A stretch of DNA of 64,000 bases. Source: Nitratireductor sp. XY-223. Its GTDB lineage: Bacteria; Pseudomonadota; Alphaproteobacteria; Rhizobiales; Rhizobiaceae. The stretch lies in NCBI RefSeq assembly GCF_004959855.1, contig NZ_SPNT01000006.1, forward strand, positions 186,001 to 250,000, read 5' to 3'. Shown here one piece after another: positions 55,221 to 63,337 of the stretch. The stretch's first letter is position 1. Each line of letters starts with the position of its first letter. Both the position numbers and the translations under genes were made by a program. The notes beneath the pieces are model-generated. The model made no database searches, was not told where the DNA came from, and was given only the letters and a program-made list of their open reading frames with translations.

Positions 55221-55879
55221 GCAAAGCGGCGCCGTCGACGGACGAGGTGCGCGAACACCTGAAGGCCCTCATGGCGGCGCACGGTGTCGCGCTGTCGGAC
55301 TACAAGGACTGGCTCGTCACCGGCGAGGAACTGCCGGCGATGCGCGGGAACTGGATCCACCAGATCGGAAACCAGGAGATCGGCCGGCTGGACATCCACG
55401 TGCTGCCGGACCGGGACCGGGTGATCAACGAGTCGTTTGCCGGCGTGGGTTCGGACGGCGAGCGTTACGGGGATGCGCTGCAGAATTTCCAGCTGGGATC
55501 CCTGCACGTGCTGCTTTCCGCGCTGTGGGCGCAGCCGCATGACAGCGTGGTTGTTCAGGACTGGCAGTTTCCAAGCGGCCGGTGGACCGTGCATATCGGC
55601 GAATTCGTCTCGCGCTGCCTCGGTCCGGATGAAGTCGATTTTCCGCCGGACCTGCTGGATGTCATCAAGAACGCCCTGCTGCGTGCCGACCTAACGCCCG
55701 AAGTGCACTGGCTTCGAACCTTCTATTGCAAGCCCGGCGGCGGCGACACGGTCGTCGAGGTTCTGCTCGACAATGCGGAATGGGCGGAGGGCGAGCAGGC
55801 GGTCTCGCAGGCGCACTGGCCGGCCAGCGATTACTACTACAGTCTGCGCAACTTCCTGATCCTGGTGCCGCAGGTCTAA
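55217..55879 (+). CDS. Protein of unknown function, possibly DUF6348-like
   Basis: 220 residues, soluble, no signal peptide. Conserved-looking stretches are GNWIHQIGNQEIGRLDIHVL, NESFAGVGSDGERYGDALQNF and DYYYSLRNFLILVPQV. I believe it resembles the DUF6348 family but cannot check. It overlaps the CCA transferase gene by 4 bp and ends the four-gene operon. Confidence 0.7.
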   Translation: MSKAAPSTDEVREHLKALMAAHGVALSDYKDWLVTGEELPAMRGNWIHQIGNQEIGRLDIHVLPDRDRVINESFAGVGSDGERYGDALQNFQLGSLHVLLSALWAQPHDSVVVQDWQFPSGRWTVHIGEFVSRCLGPDEVDFPPDLLDVIKNALLRADLTPEVHWLRTFYCKPGGGDTVVEVLLDNAEWAEGEQAVSQAHWPASDYYYSLRNFLILVPQV

Positions 55880-55909
55880 CAGCGCGACGGCTGTTCCTTT
55901 CGGAGCGCC

Positions 55910-57049
55910 TCAGAGATCAGCTTCGATCTGCCGGTTGACCGCGTTGAGCGCGCCTTCGAAGCGGCCGAAGGTCATGGCCTCGTTGACGCCCAGGTGAAGC
56001 CCGGATTGAATGCTCTCGCCGAGCGCGAAATCCTCGTTCAGCGTCGTCACGGTCAGTTGGTGGTTGCGCTCCCAGTAGGCGGCGGACTTGTCAGTCAGTG
56101 GCCCGTCGGTCCCGGGGATCAGCGTCACGCAGCGGATCAGCGTCCTGTCGACGGCCAGCGGGTCGAAGTGGATGAGCACGACGTGGTCCTCCTGCACGAG
56201 GAGTGCGCTTGCCGGGTAGATGTTGTAAAGGACATTCGCGTGCCGGCGGATGTCCCAGGACTTGCGCGGCAGCTCGACCAGCTCGTCGATCGAGCGGCGC
56301 GCCAGGATCGAGCGGAAATGCGGTCCGAACTGCTGGTAGCTCGACAGGTTGTCATGAAACAGGCCGGCAATGGTCTGGGCGTGCGCGACCCGGAAATGGT
56401 AGGATTCGAGCCCGCCTTCGACGACAATCTTCCAGTTGCAGTTCCAGACCCGCTCGTCGGTGGAGAACACCTCTAGATCCTCAAGCCCCAGCCAGTCGAG
56501 ATCGTCGGCGATAGGGGCGAGGTGCGCGTCGATGTCGACATCGACCCCGCCGTCCAGAGAGACCCAGACGAAACCGGAACGGACGGCGCTGGGAACCTGT
56601 TTCAACGCGTGGCTTTCCTTGTCCAGATCGGGAAAACCCTGCGCCTGGTGGGGCACGCCGATCAGCCGGCCCGCATTGTCCCACGTCCAGGCGTGATAGG
56701 GGCAGGTGAAGCGGTGCCGGCATCCGGCTTCGGCGTCGACGAGGCGGGCACCGCGGTGCCGGCAGACATTGTAGAAGACCCGGATTTCGCCGTCGCGGTC
56801 TCGGGTAACAAGAAGCGACAGGTCCCCGGCGCTGCGCCGCAGGAACGCGCCGTCCTCGGCCAGTTCGCTGACATGCGCGATGAGAACGGGCCTGCGGCGG
56901 AACAGTTGCTGGCGCTCCTTGAGAAACCGCGCCTCGTCCAGATAGCGGTCAACCGGCGAGAACGTGACGGCTTCGTCCAGAAAGGCGGATTTCTGCTTGC
57001 GCAGTCCCAGCAACTCGTCCAGCAGGCCGACCTGTTCCTCGTGTTTCAT
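55910..57049 (-). CDS. Rieske [2Fe-2S] ring-hydroxylating oxygenase, alpha subunit
   Basis: 379 residues. Rieske ligands Cys96, His98, Cys116 and His119 in VCRHRGAR and CPYHAWTW. The C-terminal catalytic domain has the mononuclear-iron motif ESYHFRVAHAQT near 215-226. This is the layout of alpha-subunit oxygenases acting on aromatics, quaternary amines or carnitine-like substrates. No reductase or ferredoxin gene adjoins it, so it borrows an electron donor. It follows an enoyl-CoA hydratase gene on the same strand, and both are probably controlled by the TetR regulator at 57951. Confidence 0.9.
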   Translation of the reverse strand: MKHEEQVGLLDELLGLRKQKSAFLDEAVTFSPVDRYLDEARFLKERQQLFRRRPVLIAHVSELAEDGAFLRRSAGDLSLLVTRDRDGEIRVFYNVCRHRGARLVDAEAGCRHRFTCPYHAWTWDNAGRLIGVPHQAQGFPDLDKESHALKQVPSAVRSGFVWVSLDGGVDVDIDAHLAPIADDLDWLGLEDLEVFSTDERVWNCNWKIVVEGGLESYHFRVAHAQTIAGLFHDNLSSYQQFGPHFRSILARRSIDELVELPRKSWDIRRHANVLYNIYPASALLVQEDHVVLIHFDPLAVDRTLIRCVTLIPGTDGPLTDKSAAYWERNHQLTVTTLNEDFALGESIQSGLHLGVNEAMTFGRFEGALNAVNRQIEADL

Positions 57050-57092
57050 GATCGCTTCTCCCGATCTAACTCAGAATTGCTCCAACCGGATG

Positions 57093-57899
57093 TCAGATGC
57101 GCGAAAAATCGCCATGCCGACCCGCGCCGTCGCGGAACCGGCCGGCGCCGGTTGCGCCTTCCCTGCGCACGGCCGCGAGGCCATTGGCCCATTCCAGTTT
57201 CAACGCCTCGCGGACCGGCATGCCGCGGGTCTCGATGATCGAGCGGCGGTCGGCAAGCACAGCCTCCTGCGGGAAACGGGCGATCTCGCGGGCCATCTCC
57301 TCGGCGGCGTCACGGGCGTGCCCTGCCGGCACGACCTTTTCGCACAGCCCGATACGATAGCACTCGTCGGCGGGCACCTTGCGCCCGGTCATGGCGATCT
57401 CCAGCGCCTTTCCCTGGCCGACAAGACGCGGCAGGCGGACAGTGCCGCCATCCATGAGGGTAATGCCCCAGCGGCGGCAATAGACGCCCAGGTACGCCGT
57501 TTCGGCCATGACCCGGACATCGCACCACAGCGCCAGTTCCATGCCGCCGGCGACGGCAGGTCCCTCGATGGCCCCGATCACCGGCTTGGACAGCTCCATG
57601 CGCGAGGGGCCGAGCGGACCGCGCGGCGCAGGCGCCGCACCGACGGGGAACGCCAGTTCGTCCATGTCCTTCTCGAATGTCTGCGGGTCGGCCAGGGTGG
57701 CGGCGTATTTGAGGTCCCATCCGGCGCAGAAGGCGCCGCCCGCGCCCCAGAATACGCCGATGCGTGCGTCGCTCCGGTCGAATTCTTCGAAAGCGGCAAC
57801 CAGGGCGTCCGCCGCGTCCGGGTCAACAGCGTTCCGCGCTTCCGGCCGGTTGTGGATGATGGTCCAGACCGGACCGTCCTTTTCGATTTCAACTGCCAT
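57093..57899 (-). CDS. Enoyl-CoA hydratase/isomerase family protein
   Basis: 268 residues. Crotonase fold: oxyanion-hole segments GAFCAGWDL and EGPAVAGGMELAL, then GITLMDGGTVRLPRLVG in place of the usual GLIPGxGGTxxL, so one catalytic acid position differs from classical hydratases. It acts on an acyl-CoA in the cytosol. Lies 51 bases after the TetR gene and 43 before the oxygenase gene. A palindrome matching the TetR operator lies 56 bases upstream of its start. Confidence 0.88.
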   Translation of the reverse strand: MAVEIEKDGPVWTIIHNRPEARNAVDPDAADALVAAFEEFDRSDARIGVFWGAGGAFCAGWDLKYAATLADPQTFEKDMDELAFPVGAAPAPRGPLGPSRMELSKPVIGAIEGPAVAGGMELALWCDVRVMAETAYLGVYCRRWGITLMDGGTVRLPRLVGQGKALEIAMTGRKVPADECYRIGLCEKVVPAGHARDAAEEMAREIARFPQEAVLADRRSIIETRGMPVREALKLEWANGLAAVRREGATGAGRFRDGAGRHGDFSRI

Positions 57900-57950
57900 T
57901 TGAAGTCTCCCTGTTTCCTGGTGCGCTTCATTGACTTTTGCGCGTGTCGC

Positions 57951-58589
57951 TTACGTAACAGTGTTACATTTCAGCGATGCGATATAGGTATCGAGCGTTG
58001 TTTCAAGGATCTCCCGGGCGTCGGTCTGAAGCGACCGGTCGCGTCCCGAAACGATCATGGCCATGACGCCGATAAGGCTGGTAAAGAGGGCATTGGCCAG
58101 CGCCCTTGCGCTTTGCGTTCCGTCGCCGGCCGGCGCGCCCAGGCGCTCGAAGCAGACCCTGAGCACATCGATCGACTCGGACAGCAGCGCATTCAGTTCG
58201 GCGTCCCGTTCAGCACCGAGGCCCTTGCGGCCGTCCTTCTCGAAAAGATAAAGACCGAGACTGTACTCGAATATATGCGATTGATAATACTCATAAAAAG
58301 CCGTTATCGCCGCGCGCAGCGCGCGGTCCGGCGCGGCTTCGCGGCCGGCAGCGCCGGCAACCTTCTGAGCCAGTTCGCGCAGGCTGTCCTCAAGCAACGC
58401 GGCGTAGATGTCCTCCTTGCTGGAGAAGACTGCATAGATCGCACCGGTTGTGCAGCCGGCCTCGGCGGCGATCGGCCGCAGCCCCGCGCCGAGCCCGCCC
58501 TTGGCCTCGAAGACCGTCCGCGCGGCCGCAAGTATCCGTTCCCGGCGCGCTTTATGGTCGCGCGGTTTCTGTCTCGCCGATGGAGTCAT
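57951..58589 (-). CDS. TetR-family regulator of the hydratase-oxygenase unit
   Basis: 212 residues. HTH region GLRPIAAEAGCTTGAIYAVFSSKEDIYAA at about 38-66, then a helical ligand domain. Its last codons (CNTVT) contain the downstream operator palindrome and its promoter region contains the other. The neighbours (enoyl-CoA hydratase, oxygenase, thioesterase) suggest an acyl-CoA effector, as for many TetR regulators of this branch. Confidence 0.87.
   Translation of the reverse strand: MTPSARQKPRDHKARRERILAAARTVFEAKGGLGAGLRPIAAEAGCTTGAIYAVFSSKEDIYAALLEDSLRELAQKVAGAAGREAAPDRALRAAITAFYEYYQSHIFEYSLGLYLFEKDGRKGLGAERDAELNALLSESIDVLRVCFERLGAPAGDGTQSARALANALFTSLIGVMAMIVSGRDRSLQTDAREILETTLDTYIASLKCNTVT
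57955..57967. promoter_or_regulatory. TetR operator, copy at the 3' end of the regulator gene
   Basis: GTAACA-G-TGTTAC, perfect 6-1-6 palindrome inside the last codons of the TetR gene and 56 bases upstream of the hydratase start. Confidence 0.75.
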
Positions 58590-58598
58590 GGAGAGATG

Positions 58599-58611
58599 AT
58601 AACAGTGTTAT
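58599..58611. promoter_or_regulatory. TetR operator, copy upstream of the regulator gene
   Basis: ATAACA-G-TGTTAT, perfect 6-1-6 palindrome 10 bases upstream of the TetR start; shares the 11-base core TAACAGTGTTA with the copy at 57955. Confidence 0.75.
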
Positions 58612-58646
58612 ATTTAGTGTCAAGCCGGGTGGTTTGCCTGCTTCAC

Positions 58647-59072
58647 CTATCCGCCGACATAGGCGTAGGCACAGGTTGCGCCGGCGCAGACCTTCGGGCT
58701 GCCGGCCTGGCGGATGTCGACCCTGGCGGTCGCCATGCGCCTGCCGTTGGACAGCACCGTGACCGTCGCCTCGACATCGCCGGTCATGACCGGCCGCATG
58801 AAATGGGTGGTCATGTCGACCGTGGTCATGATCCGGTCGTCGTTGTTGTGACCGATCAGGGTGAGAACGCCGATGGTGTCGGCGATCGCCGACAAGGCCT
58901 GGCCGCAGACGATGCCGCCGGTGCGCGCCAGCGCGTCGCTGGCGGGCACGTTGAAGACGGCGCCCGTTTCGGTGACCTGCACCGGTTCGATGTTCAGTTG
59001 CTGCACCCATGGTGCGAAAGCCTCGGAAAGAAAAGCCTTCATCCGCGCGACTGCGGCGTTGTCTTCCGTCAC
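58647..59072 (-). CDS. PaaI-type hotdog thioesterase
   Basis: 141 residues from GTG at 59072, chosen because AGGGAG stands at proper spacing; a longer frame to 59129 lacks this. The hotdog core TGGIVCGQALSAIADTIGVL and DMTTHFMRPVMTGDVEA matches PaaI-like acyl-CoA thioesterases, with the usual hotdog helix acid replaced by a neutral stretch (GGIVCGQ). Same strand as and upstream of the TetR gene with 57 bases between, so it may belong to the same acyl-CoA unit. Confidence 0.82.
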   Translation of the reverse strand: MTEDNAAVARMKAFLSEAFAPWVQQLNIEPVQVTETGAVFNVPASDALARTGGIVCGQALSAIADTIGVLTLIGHNNDDRIMTTVDMTTHFMRPVMTGDVEATVTVLSNGRRMATARVDIRQAGSPKVCAGATCAYAYVGG

Positions 59073-59177
59073 GGTGTTCTCCCTCCTGCGATCCCGGCGT
59101 CCGCATGACAATGCCACGCCGCCGCTCATGCGCTATAGTTGACCGGCAACCGATAGCACGGCGATACGGGAAATTCG

Positions 59178-59705
59178 ATGATGACGCGGAACAAACCGGC
59201 CGGTGCCGGACTTTTTCCGATTGCAACGCTGTTCCTCGAAAACGGAGGGCGGATCGGCGTCAGCCCGCTGCCCGGGCGTTTCGGCGGTCTTCCATCCGAT
59301 CTGCAAACGGTCTGCGACTGGGTCCCGGCAGTCGTGCTGAGCCTGACCGAACAGGCGGAGATGGACGAATTCGGCAGCGGGGAGATGGGGACGCTGCTCG
59401 CCAGCCACGGCATCGACTGGCGACACCTTCCTATCCGTGACTGGAACGGGCTTTCGAGCGAAAACGCCGTGCTGTGGCCGGACCTTTCGCAGCACCTGCA
59501 CGGCGCACTCGACCGCGGGGAGGGCGTGCTTGTCCACTGCCGCGGCGGTCACGGACGGTCCGGCATGATCGCGCTGCGGCTGCTCATCGAGCGCGGCGAG
59601 GACGCCGACACGGCGCTGGAACGGCTCCGTTACGTGCGGCCGGGCGCCGTCGAGGCGCCGGCTCAGATGGCCTGGGCGATGGCGGCCCGAAACAATCGGA
59701 ATTAA
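59178..59705 (+). CDS. Dual-specificity / tyrosine phosphatase-like protein
   Basis: 175 residues. The phosphatase loop HCRGGHGRSG provides nucleophile Cys121 and Arg127 (CX5R); Asp88 in PIRDWN is the probable general acid. The protein is of the compact cysteine phosphatase type (DSP/PTP), cytosolic, with no regulatory domain. Substrate unknown. Divergent from the thioesterase gene and convergent with the AraC-type gene. Confidence 0.88.
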   Translation: MMTRNKPAGAGLFPIATLFLENGGRIGVSPLPGRFGGLPSDLQTVCDWVPAVVLSLTEQAEMDEFGSGEMGTLLASHGIDWRHLPIRDWNGLSSENAVLWPDLSQHLHGALDRGEGVLVHCRGGHGRSGMIALRLLIERGEDADTALERLRYVRPGAVEAPAQMAWAMAARNNRN

Positions 59706-59745
59706 TATGATTTTAGTTAATTTGTAACTTGAATTCAGTAGAAAA

Positions 59746-60678
59746 TTACCTGGAAATGCCGAATCGACTGCGATACTCCCCGGGCGTCAGGCCCGTCGTC
59801 TGGCGGAAGAGCCGGCCGAAGGCGGATGCGTCCGCATAGCCAGCGCGCCAGCCGATTTCACCGACCGGCGTCAGTGTCCGCTCAAGCAGGCCGCGCGCTT
59901 TCTCGATCCGCAGGTTCTGCAGATAGGAGGTCGGCGTGTGACCGGTCGCGGATTTGAACCGGCGCAGGAAGGTGCGCGGCGAGAGCCGCGACCGCGCTGC
60001 CATGTCGGCGACCGAAATCGCCGCCTCGCAATGGGCCTCGAGCCAGTGCTGCACCCTCAGAACGGCCGCGTCTCCATGGGCAAGCGGCGGCCGGAAACTG
60101 CGGTAGTTGCGCTGTTCGCGCCCGCCGGGATCGACGAGGAGATGGCGTGCCGTCTGCGAGACCGCCTGCGGGCCGAGAAACCGGTTGACGATAAAAAGAC
60201 CGAGGTCCAGCCAGGCCATCAGCCCGCCGGCGGTGACGATGTCGTTGTCGTCGACAATCAGAAGTTCGGCGGCAAGCTGCACTTCGGGGAATGCCGTGCG
60301 GAACTCGTCCTCGAGCGCCCAGTGCGTGGTGGCGGGCCGGCCCGCAAGCAGGCCCGCGTGGCCGAGGAAGAAGGCGCCGGCGCAGACCGAGCACATGATG
60401 GTGCCGGCGCCATGCTGGGCGCGGAGCCACTCCATGATGTCACCGGCATCCTCGCCGCGCGCACCGGTGAGGTTCGGAGGCAGTATGACCGCGTCAAAGG
60501 CGCCGCTTTCAATCGGACAGGGCCGCTCAATCTGTGAAACCTGCAATCGGGGGCCACCGTCGCGGCTGCTGCTGTCGCTGGCGATGGCAAACAGATCGGC
60601 TAGGCCGAGGACCGCGGACATCTGAACGCCCGGATAGGCCAGGACGGCAATGGACGCATTGGCGTGTTTTCCTGTCAT
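59746..60678 (-). CDS. GlxA-type transcriptional regulator (DJ-1/PfpI domain plus AraC HTH)
   Basis: 310 residues. N-terminal DJ-1/PfpI-like domain with the elbow SVCAGAFFLGHAGLL, and C-terminal AraC double helix-turn-helix (ISVADMAARSRLSPRTFLRRF, then PVGEIGWRAGYADASAFGRLF ending GLTPGEYRSRF). Such regulators sense small metabolites through the amidotransferase-like domain. The start is taken at MTGKHANASIAV; TTG at 60699 is possible. Divergent from the isochorismatase-family gene, its likely target. Confidence 0.9.
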   Translation of the reverse strand: MTGKHANASIAVLAYPGVQMSAVLGLADLFAIASDSSSRDGGPRLQVSQIERPCPIESGAFDAVILPPNLTGARGEDAGDIMEWLRAQHGAGTIMCSVCAGAFFLGHAGLLAGRPATTHWALEDEFRTAFPEVQLAAELLIVDDNDIVTAGGLMAWLDLGLFIVNRFLGPQAVSQTARHLLVDPGGREQRNYRSFRPPLAHGDAAVLRVQHWLEAHCEAAISVADMAARSRLSPRTFLRRFKSATGHTPTSYLQNLRIEKARGLLERTLTPVGEIGWRAGYADASAFGRLFRQTTGLTPGEYRSRFGISR

Positions 60679-60765
60679 TTGGCGAATATGGCATATCAAA
60701 TGTCATTTACGCCAGTTCTCATTCGATCCCGGTTGCGGCAGAACGTCTCCGGAAGGAGAAACCCC

Positions 60766-61317
60766 ATGTCAAAAAGAGCACTTGTCCTCGTCGATATACA
60801 GAACGATTATTTTGAAGGCGGCGACTGGCCCGTCCACAAGATGGAAGATGCTGCGGCCAACGCGGCACGGCTTCTGGAAGCCGCCCGCGCCAATGGCGAA
60901 CTGGTCGTCCATGTCCGCCACGAAATTCCGTCACAGGACGCGCCTTTCTTCAGGCCGGGATCCGACGGCGCTCAGCACCATCGCTCGGTTGCGCCACAGG
61001 CAGGCGAATCCGTCATCCTGAAGCACAAGGCCAACAGCTTTCAGGACACATCGCTTAAAGAGGATCTCGATGCCGCCGGCGTCACCGATGTTGTCATCTG
61101 CGGCGCGATGAGCCAGATGTGCATCGACGCCACGACGCGGGCGGCCGCGGACTTCGGCTATGCCGTCACCGTGGTTGAAGATGCCTGCGGCGCGAAGGAG
61201 GCTTCCTTCGGCGGGGTCGACCTGGACGCCCAACAGGTTCACGCCGCATTCATGGCGCCCCTGGCCATGAGCTACGCGAAGGTCGTTACGGCGGATGCGT
61301 TCCTGGCGGAAGGCTGA
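60766..61317 (+). CDS. Isochorismatase-family cysteine hydrolase
   Basis: 183 residues with GGAAGGAG before the ATG. Catalytic triad is readable: Asp in LVLVDIQNDYF, Lys in LKHKANSF, Cys in GAMSQMCIDATTRAA. The family includes nicotinamidases, N-carbamoylsarcosine amidases and isochorismatases; the lack of a nicotinamidase metal motif points to an amidase of unknown substrate. Divergent from the GlxA-type regulator with 87 bases between starts, the usual pairing. Confidence 0.9.
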   Translation: MSKRALVLVDIQNDYFEGGDWPVHKMEDAAANAARLLEAARANGELVVHVRHEIPSQDAPFFRPGSDGAQHHRSVAPQAGESVILKHKANSFQDTSLKEDLDAAGVTDVVICGAMSQMCIDATTRAAADFGYAVTVVEDACGAKEASFGGVDLDAQQVHAAFMAPLAMSYAKVVTADAFLAEG

Positions 61318-61341
61318 TCGGACGGCAGACAGCGTTAACAT

Positions 61342-63237
61342 GTGGTAAAAGACCGTGTGCCATGCTCGCGCGAAACCATGCGCGAGTCGGGGCGACGCTT
61401 GCAGACCGAATCAGACAAGGCAGCCATCTCCTCTGGCAACGCGAAAGCCGGCTGGTTCCGGCCGGCCGGAATTCGCACCATATTCGGTGTTGACCTGAGA
61501 ACGCTTGCGTTGTTCCGCATCCTGCTGGGCACATATCTGCTGGCTGACATTTGTCTGAGGCTGCGGGACCTTTCGGCGCACTACACCGATCAGGGTGTCA
61601 TGCCGCGCGCCGTGCAGATGGACTACCTTTCGCTGGGGTCCTATTCGCTGCACCTTGCAAACGGATCGGCGTTCTACCAAGGGCTTCTCTTTGCAGTAGC
61701 GGCGGTTGCTGCACTGTTGATGATTTTTGGGTGGAAGACGCGCCTTGCGGTCATCGCAAGCTGGATCCTGCTGATTTCGGTCCAGAACCGCAATACGTTC
61801 ATCCTCTCCGGCGAAGACAATCTGGCGGTGCTCTTAACCTTCTGGGCAATGTTCCTGCCTCTGGGCGCGCGCTACTCGGTGGATGCCGCGCTCGATCCGA
61901 GCACGGACAATACGAGCAACCGCTACTTCTCGATCGCGACGCTTGCACTGCTCGTCCAGGGCATGTCGATGTATTTCTTCAGCGCGCTGCTCAAATCCGA
62001 TGCGCGCTGGATGTCCGACGGTACCGCCGTCTACTATGCGCTGAACCTCGATTATATGGTGACGCCCTTCGGATTGTGGTTCCGCCAGTTCGAGCCGCTG
62101 CTGAAGATCTTGACCTATTACGTGTTCTGGCTGGAACTGGTCGGACCGATCCTGATCTTCTCACCGTTCTTCCACCGGACCCTGCGTGTCATTCTGATGT
62201 GCGCTTTCATCACAATGCATCTGGGCTTCATGTTGTGCCTGGAGATCGGGCTTTTCCCTGTCATCTCGATCATCATGAACCTGACTTTTCTGCCCGGTCG
62301 GACCTGGGACCGGTTGGCGGAACGGGCAGCGCGGCGGCGACCCGCGCGATTGGCGGTCTGGTATGATCGCGAATGCATGTTTTGTCTGAAGGCCTGCCGG
62401 GCTCTGCGGATGTTCCTTTTCCTGGGTGATACGCCGATCAGACCGGCACAGGACGACCCCAAGGCGGGTCCGTTGCTTGCGGAAAGCAATTCCTGGGTTG
62501 TGACATGCGATGGCGAAACTGGCCTGAAATGGAATGCCATGCGCCTGCTGGTTCGCGGCTCGCCGGTGTTTGGGCCCCTTGCTTTCGTGATGGGAGCACG
62601 GCCTGTCGTGTGGCTGGGAGACCGGTCCTACGATTGCGTTGCCGCCAACCGCGTTCGGCTTGCGAGTATCTCGGACCGGCTGCTGCCCTGGCGGCCGATA
62701 CCGCTGCGTGCCGGCTGGATGACCAACGGACTTGCCGGCTTGTTCCTGGTTTTCGTTACAATTCAGAACGTCTCGACCCTTCCGGCAGCAAAATGGACGT
62801 TGCCGGACAGCTTCGTCATCACGCGCCAGGCACTTGGCCTTTACCAGTTCTGGACAATGTTCGCACCGCACCCCGAACTGACGAGTCCGTGGCCGGTTAT
62901 TGAGGGAAAACTGACGGACGGGACTACCGTCGATGTCTATGGCGGAAGGGTCGGAAATGCCGACAGATCAAGACCGGATGTCGTCTCCGAAGTCTATGGG
63001 AATTACCGTTGGCGCAAGTTCTTGTCCAATCTCGAAGACCAGTCCTATTTTTCGGCCCGGCAGTTTCTTGCCCTGAACTACGCTCGCTATTTGTGCAGGG
63101 CCTGGAATAAGTCCCACCCAGGTGGTTCGGAACTCGCGACATTCACTATTGTTTTTAAGGTGGAATTCACGCCTCCACCGGACGTCCCCCGGGTTGTTCA
63201 GGAAAGGGACGTGTGGTTGCATGATTGTTTCGGCTAA
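61342..63237 (+). CDS. HTTM-domain membrane protein fused to a DCC thiol-disulfide domain
   Basis: 631 residues from GTG at 61342 (ATG at 61378 is possible; neither has a strong ribosome site). The first 330 residues form the HTTM region related to vitamin K-dependent gamma-carboxylase, with several membrane helices, including LRTLALFRILLGTYLLADIC and LFAVAAVAALLMIFGW. A DCC/DUF393 domain follows, with DRECMFCLKACR (DxxCxxC) near residue 350. One more helix near 475 (GLAGLFLVFVTIQNVS) and a soluble tail complete it. Substrate unknown; the two domains are often neighbours or fused. Confidence 0.85.
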   Translation: MVKDRVPCSRETMRESGRRLQTESDKAAISSGNAKAGWFRPAGIRTIFGVDLRTLALFRILLGTYLLADICLRLRDLSAHYTDQGVMPRAVQMDYLSLGSYSLHLANGSAFYQGLLFAVAAVAALLMIFGWKTRLAVIASWILLISVQNRNTFILSGEDNLAVLLTFWAMFLPLGARYSVDAALDPSTDNTSNRYFSIATLALLVQGMSMYFFSALLKSDARWMSDGTAVYYALNLDYMVTPFGLWFRQFEPLLKILTYYVFWLELVGPILIFSPFFHRTLRVILMCAFITMHLGFMLCLEIGLFPVISIIMNLTFLPGRTWDRLAERAARRRPARLAVWYDRECMFCLKACRALRMFLFLGDTPIRPAQDDPKAGPLLAESNSWVVTCDGETGLKWNAMRLLVRGSPVFGPLAFVMGARPVVWLGDRSYDCVAANRVRLASISDRLLPWRPIPLRAGWMTNGLAGLFLVFVTIQNVSTLPAAKWTLPDSFVITRQALGLYQFWTMFAPHPELTSPWPVIEGKLTDGTTVDVYGGRVGNADRSRPDVVSEVYGNYRWRKFLSNLEDQSYFSARQFLALNYARYLCRAWNKSHPGGSELATFTIVFKVEFTPPPDVPRVVQERDVWLHDCFG

Positions 63238-63337
63238 TACTTGAGATTGGTTGCCGTCAACTTTACGTAAATCAACAAATTCAATTAATTATTAGCTTAG
63301 ATACTCCATCCTGCGTCCCAGGTTAGGGGGTAGTGAC
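63238..63337. promoter_or_regulatory. AT-rich region before the FecR-domain gene
   Basis: A 100-base AT-rich gap containing TTTACGTAAA (63262-63271, perfect palindrome) and an AATTAATTATTAG stretch. Likely promoter of the next gene; boxes cannot be assigned with confidence. Confidence 0.4.

Noticed and set aside
63262-63271. TTTACGTAAA as a specific operator
   Set aside because: Ten-base AT-rich palindromes are expected by chance; no second copy or adjacent regulator.
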